From Lathyrus oleraceus (Eukaryota > Streptophyta > Magnoliopsida > Fabales > Fabaceae): a stretch of DNA of 64,000 nucleotides. The notes beneath the pieces are model-generated. The model made no database searches. It was given only the letters and a program-made list of their open reading frames with translations, and was not told the origin of the DNA. The stretch is taken from contig NC_066582.1 of assembly GCF_024323335.1 (NCBI RefSeq), positions 89,834,944-89,898,943 of the forward strand, given 5' to 3'. A program made the position numbers and the translations under genes. This document shows positions 56,801 through 64,000 of the stretch, in pieces (position 1 is the first letter of the stretch; the number at the start of each line of letters is the position of its first letter).

Positions 56801-59800
56801 TGGATTTTAAATGATAATTGTTTTTCCAACATGTATGCATAAATGATACATTGAGCCATTCCTTTTGTGAAATTGTCATGTTGCATCCAATGAGCTTGAA
56901 ATTTTTTGTGGTGAAACTAGACACATTGACCTTCATTTCCATATAAAGTTTGTGCATTTATCATTTGTGGATTGAGAGTTATGATTTTCTGAAGTTATGT
57001 GTTACATTTGGTGCTATACCATGATCATGTATTTTCCCAATTTTTGTTCACATGCTTCCTCTTATCCAAATGACCCCAAATTTTGCATGAATCATCCATC
57101 ACATGTCCAGTTTGTGTATGAATTTTCTTGGAATTAATCTTGCTGTTTTCCATTTGATTGTGAATTTTCTTCCATGCTTGGTCATTTGTTGACTTTTTGT
57201 GATACACATTGCCAAATCTTTTATGAAATTCTCATATCATATTGTATGTCCATGAAATTTCATATGTGATAACTAGACTTCTTGAGCTTTGCATGGGTGT
57301 TAACCTCACTCATTTCTCTTCTGTTTTCAAATTGATATGATTTTTTGAAGTTGACCCATGCTTGTTGACTTTCATCATGCTTACTTGAATTTGGTTTGAC
57401 TTCATGATTTTACTTGACTGCCTTCCTCTCCTCCAAATGCCATGAAATTTGACATGTCTACCATGCTAGATGTTAGGATTGAGTGTGATTTATTTCATGA
57501 TTTTTGAGATTGTTTGAGTTTACTTTTGGAAGAGGTCTTGCTGTTGACCTATTTGTGCTCTTTCTTGCCATGCTTTGCACTCTTTTGCATATGAAATGAC
57601 CATGATGCATGATATAATTATGAATCCAATTGAGAATGCTTCTTGAATGTTTAGACTTGGTTTGGGTTGACTTTTCCTTGCTGCCTTGACTTTTTCTTTC
57701 ATCTTTGACCCTAGGCTAGTCCTAGTGGTCTTCTAAGCTTATGTTGAGTTCATCTGTTTCAGGTTAAGCACCAATGCCTTGAGGATCATTCAAATGTGTT
57801 TTAGTTTGATTGTTTAATGTGCTAACCTTTGTTTTGTAGGTGACTCATATAGTTGAGTTTTGTGCCTTGCACAATTGATCCCTCTGTGGTTGACTTTTGT
57901 TTATCCATTTGCCTTTGGTTTTGACTGTTGAACTGTTTGCTAATAAGTTTGACTTTTTCAGGTACTTTAGTTGCTTAAGTTCTTTGAACTTGCTTGCTTT
58001 GCTATTTAGCATTTGCTTTGAGGTATAAACATTTCTTCTTCATGTAGTCTGGAGACCCGGTCTGTTATTTGACCGGGCAAACTGTCTGAAGTCCTCCTTA
58101 AGAGGCAATGCCTGTGTTTGTTTAAAATTGTCCCAAGCAGGAAAAGTCCTTCAAGTAAGGCAATTGGTGGAAGGTAGGGATAAGCAATCTATCCCCCACT
58201 ATTCAGTGTGTCCTCTCTTTGCTCCCATTACATGGTTGAAGCATTGAGATAAATACCCAAGATCTAATCGAGTCAATAATGTGGAGAGAGTTCCTACTTT
58301 CTGAACTCCCACACTTTCTGATATGCTCTCCCCGATCAGGGATAGAAGCAATGAGGCACACCCCTCATCTCCTGTTCATCTGCTTCACCTTAGCCTCTCA
58401 ATGGCAAGGTTAAGAGCGACTTTTACCCATTACAGTGGACTTCCAAAGTCAAACCCTCTTGTGTGAGCCCCCCTGTTTTGGCTATAGAGTGTGCTCTTTG
58501 ATATTCATTGTTTGATTGATTGCTTCATATGCACTTACTTGCTTATATGTTATGCATCTATCATCATCATCAATTGCCATTAATGCATAATCATCTCATT
58601 TGTCTTTGTGACATTATCATTGCTGTTTACCCATTGAGGACAATTGTAAGACCATCCATTGGCCATTGCTCCTATGATATGGAAGTGAGTATAAGACCAT
58701 CACCTTGGCCACTCATCCTATCTTTGCTTGATTGTATGTGAGGAAGCAACTGTAAGTCCCTGCATGTTGGCACTTGCTCTCCTATGATCACATGTTGTTT
58801 TGTTTGTTTGTATGTGAGGATACAACTGTAAGTCCCTGCAAGTTGGCATTTGTATTCCTAGGACCATACTGTGTATGTTAGAGTAAGTCCAGACAGATTG
58901 GCATCTGACATCCATGTTTTGCTTTCTCTGTTTGTATGTGAGGTTGCAATTGTAAGTCCCTGCAAGTTGGCATTTGCATTCCTGTGATCATATTGTTGAT
59001 TTTGTTCTTGTATGTGAGGGTCCATTGTAAGTCCCTGTAATGTGGCATTGGATTTCCTAGGACCATACTGTGGAGTTAACCTAAGTCCAGACAGATTGGC
59101 AGTTAACTTCCATTTCTCATTTTTGTTTTCTTCTGTGGAGATTAGTGTAAGTCCATTGAGTGGCATCTGATATCCATTTCTGTTTTAGGAGACTGGTGTA
59201 AATCCATCTATTGGTATCCGGTATCCGCTTTTTATTTCTTTGCCTGTGGAGATTAGTGTAAGACCATTGAGTGGCATCTGACATCCCATTCTGTTTTAGG
59301 AGATTGGTATAAGACCAGTGATTGGCATCCGATATCCGCTTTTGCTTGCTTTGTTTGTTTGTTATTATTAATTGCTATTCCAAAGGACACACTTGAATCA
59401 TCTGCTATATGATTTCAAGAAGTGAACCTTCTAAGAAGTTTTACTATCCATCTTCATCCATTCATCATTCATTATGTCCTAAACCTCTTCACACTCTTAC
59501 CTTTTAAACTTGACATAAGTGTTGTGCAAACATTTTCATGCTTTTCAACTAAAAACCTGGACTCGAGTCCTTGACTTTTTTCAAACTCATTTCATAATAC
59601 TTCTTTTGAATCAATCTTAATCATACTTTGACTCCATTTTCATAATCACAATCAATTAACTTCACTCATTCACTTGTTTTGGCTTTGTCCATTAATCTTT
59701 TCATGCATTAGCCATAGGCTTCAATTATCATTGTGGTTGATGTAAATCTTGCCTATCCTTAGTGAGTCGACAGTAAGACTTCCGTACTTCAAACAGGGCT

Positions 59801-60348
59801 AACCCCTCTAGTACGTCGAAGCTATCCTCGCATGGTGGATGTTGTTTTGGTCGAGTGTTCTCCCATTGATAATGAAAAGCCTCAGTGCTTGTGTTTAAAA
59901 CTGAATCCACCAACTTTTTGGAAATCTTTTAGCCGAACTACGGCGTTCTGATCCTTACCTTTGATGGAAGGTACGTAGGCAACGGGTTCATCCGTTCGAA
60001 CCCAATAACCCAATAAAAAATGTATATTCTTTTCTCATCATCCCAATCATGTTTGCACAATACGTATGTCATAACAAATAACAATTTAGCACAACAAGTG
60101 TGAAAAGGGCTCCCTAGGAGTACCTAGGACGTAGTGGGTGCCTAACACCTTCCCATTGCGTAATTTACCCCTTACCCAGAATCTCTGATCTTTTATTAGT
60201 TTTCTACGTGTAAAACTTCTTAGGCTTTTGTTCGCTTTTTAGCCAATCCTTTGGATAAATAAAAGTGCGGTGGCGACTCGAAATTTCAAGGTATCTCTTA
60301 GCTTATGGTTTAATCGATAGATCATATAGCGACGAATACACCGCTACA
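53888..60348 (+). repeat. 3' LTR of the plus-strand Ogre
   Basis: Partner of 33084-39545. Differences noticed include C/T at 33674/54478, a T-run shortened by one near 56441, and single changes near 57528, 58496, 58765 and 58977. It contains the subrepeats (58644-59348), the hairpin (59935-59980) and the promoter candidate (55194-55205). Confidence 0.96.
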
Positions 60349-60353
60349 AGTCC
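60349..60353. repeat. Target-site duplication AGTCC (right copy)
   Basis: AGTCC immediately follows the LTR end CCGCTACA at 60348. Confidence 0.95.
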
Positions 60354-60371
60354 AATTACGATTGCTTAACA
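60354..60371 (+). mobile_element. Continuation of the host LTR, 18 bp
   Basis: AATTACGATTGCTTAACA continues the interrupted LTR exactly as at 1800-1817 in the sister LTR, where TAGCGC follows. Here a copia LTR starts instead. Confidence 0.9.
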
Positions 60372-61367
60372 TGTAAGAACAAAAACTATTCTACAACAGA
60401 TTCCAAGATTTTGATGATAACAAAGGATGAAACCAAAAATGGCACTCTAACGAAAAGTTTCTAAGTGTGCAGGACTCTAAACAAAAAGAAAGGAATCTAA
60501 TTGCGTCATCAGATACAGAATCATATCAGATACAAATTACCAGAAGATCAGAAGCATCTGAAGTAGAAACACGCTCAAGAAGTTCTAACCCTGAGCAAAA
60601 CAGCAGAATATCAGAAGCATCTCAAGAAGGAGTGCACTCTAGAGGCTCTGACTCGGAACAACGGTATATCATTCCAGAAGCTCTCAGCGTCATCTGAAGA
60701 CATCATCAGAACTCTTAAAGATTCCCAGAGCCACGCAGACTCTGATATTGGACTTCCTTATAGAAAGAGTAACGGCAACTTCAATCTCAAATGGAAAGAA
60801 ACTATTATTGGAAAGAAGTTATTCAGGGAGACAAAGTTGTTTTGGCAAGAAACAACAGAAGTTATGGCATTAATTTCTATTCAAGACAAATCATTTGCCA
60901 TCAATTTCAACGGTCCTTTCACCCCTATATAAAGGACAGCAAACAGCATTGAGAGACACACCAACGCACATAAACGTTTTACTCTCTCTCTCTCTCAATC
61001 TTTCACGAAGCTTTTGCTTAGAACGTGAAACATTCTTTTGATCTTACTGTTGTAATATTTTGCTTATCCTAGAAGCACTCTAGATTACATTGTCTTTTTA
61101 TCTATTGTTTTATTTCCTCAAGTGACTCTGCGTATTCTGTATACTTGAGAGGACTAAGAGATCTTTCTCTTAGACGTTGGTTGTAAACTATCTTTCAAGA
61201 ATAGTGGATTAAGTCCTTGTTGAAGGCGAAATCATCTTGGTCGGGTGGACTGGAGTAACTTTGTGTTATAAGCGAACCAGTATAAATTCCTTGTGTGGTC
61301 TTTGTCTGAAAAAGCGCTTATTTTCTAAAACAATTCAAACCCCCCTTTCTTGTTTTTCTCACCTTCA
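60372..61367 (+). repeat. 5' LTR of the copia element
   Basis: TGTAAGAACAA...CACCTTCA, 996 bp. The start is fixed by comparison with the empty site at 1817/1818 and the end by the PBS. The 3' LTR is outside, so the duplication (TAACA expected) cannot be checked. Confidence 0.85.
60926..60933 (+). promoter_or_regulatory. TATA box of the copia LTR
   Basis: TATATAAA, followed about 55 bp later by a (CT)n run as often seen in copia leaders. Good position within a 1-kb LTR. Confidence 0.65.
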
Positions 61368-61369
61368 AT

Positions 61370-61381
61370 TGGTATCAGAGC
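61370..61381 (+). other. Primer-binding site, initiator Met tRNA
   Basis: TGGTATCAGAGC starts two bases after the LTR end. It is the standard plant copia PBS, complementary to the 3' end of the initiator Met tRNA. Confidence 0.9.
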
Positions 61382-61449
61382 TTCGGCTCTGTTATTGATT
61401 TTCTAATCAAACACTTAACAGTGTAGAGAGATCCAGAACGAGAAAAACT

Positions 61450-63252
61450 ATGGCCCACACAAATGAAAGAGACAGTTACAATGCTAAGCCTCCTGTTTTT
61501 GATGGAGAGAAATTCGATTACTGGAAAGATAGAATTGAAAGTTTCTTTCTAGGCTATGATGCTGATCTCTGGGACATTGTCACAGATGGATACAAACCTC
61601 CCGTCTCAGAAAATGGAGTTGAAGTTCCCAGAAGTAAGACGTCAAAAGATTAGAAGCGTGTCTTCAAAAATCATCACAAGGCCATAACCATTCTTCTCAA
61701 CGCTATATCTTACAACGAGTATGAAAAGATCACCAACAGAGAAACAGCAAAAGACATCCTTGACTCTCTGAGGATGACTCATGAAGGAAACTCTCGGGTC
61801 AAAGAGACAAAGGCTCTGGCGCTTATCCAGAAATATGAAGCTTTCAAAATGGAAGATGACGAAGCCATAAAGGTAATGTTCTCTAGATTCCAAACTCTAA
61901 TTGCAGGTCTCAAGGTTCTAGATAAAGGATACACAACTGCAGACCACGTCAAAAAGATAGTCAGAAGTTTGCCAACGAAGTGGAGACCCATGGTTACTGC
62001 CCTGAAGCTGTCAAAGGATCTGAACAATATCAGTCTTGAAGAGCTTGTTAGTTCCCTCAGAAGCCATGAGATAGAACTAGAGGAAGATGAGCCTCAGAAA
62101 AAGAACAAGTCTGTAGCATTAAAGTCCAGATCTGAAAGACGCAAATCTGACAGAACTAAAGCATTCCAGGCAGAAACTGAAGATGCTGATGACTCTGAAC
62201 CAGAAGATTCTGATGATGAAGAAGAATTGTCCCTCCTAACCAGAAGAGTTAAACAACTCTAGAAAAAGAGGAACAACAACTTCAGAAGACCAAGACCCAG
62301 AGGGGATCAATCAGAATCAACCTCAAAAGGTAAAACTAACAAAGATATTACTTGTTATGAATGTAAAGAAACAGGTCACTACAGGAATGAATGCCCCAAG
62401 CTAAAGAAAGACAATTCCAGAAAAGAAAGTTTCAAGAAAAATACCTTCAGGACAAAGAAAGGACTAATGGCTACCTGGGATGATAGCGAATCTGGCTCAT
62501 CAGAATCTGACTCTGATGAACAGGCCAATGTGGCATTTATGGCTACCACATCCAGGAACAGTTCAGATGAAGAATCTGAAGAGGTATTTTCTGAACTCTC
62601 TCGATCTGATCTAGAATCATGCTTGTCAGAAACTCTTAGCTCATATCAGAAATTAAAACAAAAGTTTAAAGCAATAAAAGGCTGTCTTGAAGCAAAATTT
62701 GAAGAATGTGGCAAACTTGAGATGACAATTCTAAAACGAGAAGATGAAATCAGATCTTTAACATTACAAAGAGATGGAGCAATTAAACATCGTTTAGAAC
62801 TGGAAGAAGCGTTATCTCAAGCTCCACAGACTTCAAATACGATAATTTATAAATACGAAGAAGCCTTTCAAGAATTTCTGAAAAATGGGATAGGAAGGAG
62901 TGTTATGGCATCCATGATTTATGGAGTCAGTCAAAACAATAAAAAGGGAATTGGGTACGATCCTAAGGAAGATAAAACTTCTACTAGTGACCAACTCAAA
63001 TCTCCATTTTCATATCACTATACGCACACACAAGAACAAAAATTTGAAAATGCTAGAAAACCCAAAGTTATAAGACACTCTGGGAAAACTAATCAGAAAG
63101 GACCCAAGAGACTCTGGGTACCAAAAGATAAGATTGTTTATGTTGCAGATATCCTATGCAGCAAAGTTCAGACACCAGTCATGGTACCTGGACTCTGGAT
63201 GCTCGCGACACATGACGGGAAGAAAGTCTATGTTCCAAAGCCTGGAACTTAA
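61450..63252 (+). pseudogene. gag: Copia gag with two premature stops
   Basis: One continuous frame from the ATG at 61450 (MAHTNERDSYNAKPPVF). A gag domain with FDYWKDRIESFFLGYDADLW is followed by a UBN2-like region. A serine/aspartate-rich acidic stretch comes next. A CCHC knuckle CYECKETGHYRNEC is at 62353-62394. A coiled-coil segment lies around 62590-62820, then a tail with GRSVMASMIYGVS and RLWVPKDKIVYVADILCS. Premature stops: TAG at 61651-61653 and TAG at 62260-62262, both one transition away from a sense codon. The frame ends at 63252, overlapping the pol frame by up to 179 nt. Without readthrough the product would be 67 aa, so this copy is probably dead for gag. Confidence 0.88.
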
Positions 63253-64000
63253 AGACGCTGGATTCGTAGGCTTCGGAGGAGATCAGAAAGGAAGGATCAG
63301 AGGCTCCAGAACTATTGGTAATGGTACTCTTCCCTCTATATCTGATGTTCTTTACGTAGAAGGATTAATGCATAATCTGTTATCCATAAGTCAATTAAGT
63401 GATAACGGTTATGACGTGATCTTTAATCAAAAAACAAGTAAAGCCATAAATCAAAACAATGGTTCAGTCCTATTCACAGGCAAGAGGAAAAACAATATTA
63501 ATAAAATTAATCTTTCTGATTTAAAAGAACAAAATGTGAAATGTCTGATGTCTGTTCACGAAGAGCAATGGGTATGGCATAGACGCTTGGGCCACATTAG
63601 CATGAGAAAACTATCTCAGCTAAATAAACTCGAGTTAGTCAGAGGCCTACCTAAACTGAAGTTTTCTTCAGATGCTCTATTTGAAGCATGTCAGAAAGGA
63701 AAATTTTCAAAAACATCTTTCAAAAAGAAAACTATTGTTACTACCTCTAAGCCTCTGGAACTTCTCCACATTGACTTATTTGGTCCTGTGAAAACAACAT
63801 CAGTCAATGGAAAGAAGTATGGACTAGTCATTGTTGATGATTTCAGTTGCTGGACATGGGTGAAATTCCTAAAACACAAGAGTGAGTCTCACTCTGTATT
63901 CACTAGTTTCTGCTCCAAAGTGCAAAAAGAATTTAACTCTAAAATCATCAGAGTCAGAAGTGATCATGGTGGGGAATTCGAAAATAAATCCTTTGAGGAA
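63074..64000 (+). CDS. pol: Copia pol, partial: protease and integrase (overlapping frame)
   Basis: Open from after a stop at 63071-63073 to the window end, one frame over from gag. The aspartic protease starts at about 63182 with WYLDSGCSRHMTG (active-site DSG). A GNGTLPSISDVLYVEGL region follows, then the pre-integrase domain with WHRRLGHISMRKL. The integrase core has LLHIDLFGPV (first D) and VRSDHGGEFEN (second D); the catalytic E would lie just outside. The zinc-finger cysteine pair is damaged: position 63680-63682 codes F where copia elements usually have C, leaving FEACQKGK. No stop occurs in the visible 309 codons. RT and RNase H are off the window. Confidence 0.88.

Larger units (their letters stand above)
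33084..60348 (+). mobile_element. Complete plus-strand Ogre-type Ty3/gypsy (Tat lineage) retrotransposon, apparently intact
   Basis: The element is 27,265 bp with LTRs of 6,462 and 6,461 bp and an AGTCC duplication. In order: 5' LTR, PBS, a leader of about 1 kb, ORF1, gag-pro, a 267-nt intron, pol, a 4.5-kb 3' UTR with tandem repeats, the polypurine tract, and the 3' LTR. All three ORFs are uninterrupted. By eye I noticed only about a dozen base differences and a single 1-bp indel between the LTRs, which indicates a recent insertion. It sits inside an LTR of a related but different family. Confidence 0.96.
60372..64000 (+). mobile_element. Ty1/copia retrotransposon (probably SIRE/Maximus lineage), 5' part
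   Basis: 5' LTR (60372-61367), an initiator-Met primer site, a long gag with coiled coil and zinc knuckle, then protease and integrase (integrase precedes RT, as in copia). The element runs off the window before the catalytic glutamate of integrase. The large gag and the phrase GRSVMASMIYGVS suggest the legume SIRE/Maximus lineage; this rests on recollection. Confidence 0.9.

Noticed and set aside
61450..61653. 67-aa protein as an independent small gene
   Set aside because: The following codons continue the copia gag in the same frame, so it is the truncated gag start.
1..64000. Possible host genes, tRNA or rRNA genes in the window
   Set aside because: None found: every coding region with a recognisable domain belongs to LTR retrotransposons, and no tRNA cloverleaf or rRNA core was recognised by eye.

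Overview
The window reads as an intergenic retrotransposon nest from a large-genome flowering plant. The two big elements carry every hallmark of the Ogre group of the Ty3/gypsy Tat lineage: 22-27 kb length, LTRs of 4.8-6.5 kb, an extra ORF1 before gag, a tRNA-Arg-type primer site, an intron between protease and reverse transcriptase, a second RNase H, and a tandem-repeat-bearing 3' UTR. Ogre is best known from legumes of the tribe Fabeae (pea, vetch, Lathyrus), so I infer such a legume; the species cannot be settled from the sequence. I see no host gene, tRNA or rRNA gene, or CRISPR array.

Layout. 1-3366: the 3' part of a plus-strand Tat/Ogre-type LTR. 3367-4391: relic of a minus-strand element (primer site plus LTR end). 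4397-26847: a complete minus-strand Ogre (22.45 kb, TSD CATTT), decayed in gag-pro and pol but with intact ORF1. 26853-27781: old debris, including an LTR tail and an Athila-like pol fossil. 27782-29826: LTR cut by a second LTR that starts at 29827. That second LTR is interrupted at 33083 by a complete plus-strand Ogre (33084-60348, 27.27 kb, TSD AGTCC) with nearly identical LTRs and all ORFs open. Only 18 bp beyond its TSD the same LTR is interrupted again by a Ty1/copia element (60372 to the window end) with an initiator-Met primer site, a gag with two stops, and a partial pol.

How the parts work together. In each Ogre the LTR promoter would drive one genomic RNA. ORF1 encodes a protein of unknown role, gag-pro encodes the capsid protein and protease, and removal of a 244-267 nt intron joins gag-pro in frame to RT-RNaseH-aRNaseH-integrase. 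In both elements the intron donor overlaps the gag-pro stop codon and the splice phase is the same.

The most interesting unexplained signals are structural. (i) An LTR hairpin is framed by GAACTACG and CGTAGGC, and its inner stem differs in sequence but still pairs in every copy. (ii) Tandem LTR subrepeats each look like a stem-loop with a constant TAAGTCC/TTGGCA core, and they are shared by the two Ogre families. (iii) Many degenerate 3'-UTR motifs are complementary to the element's own primer-binding site. (iv) The leader of the young Ogre carries a 22-nt inverted repeat. All comparisons were made by eye on the given sequence; no alignment or search was run.
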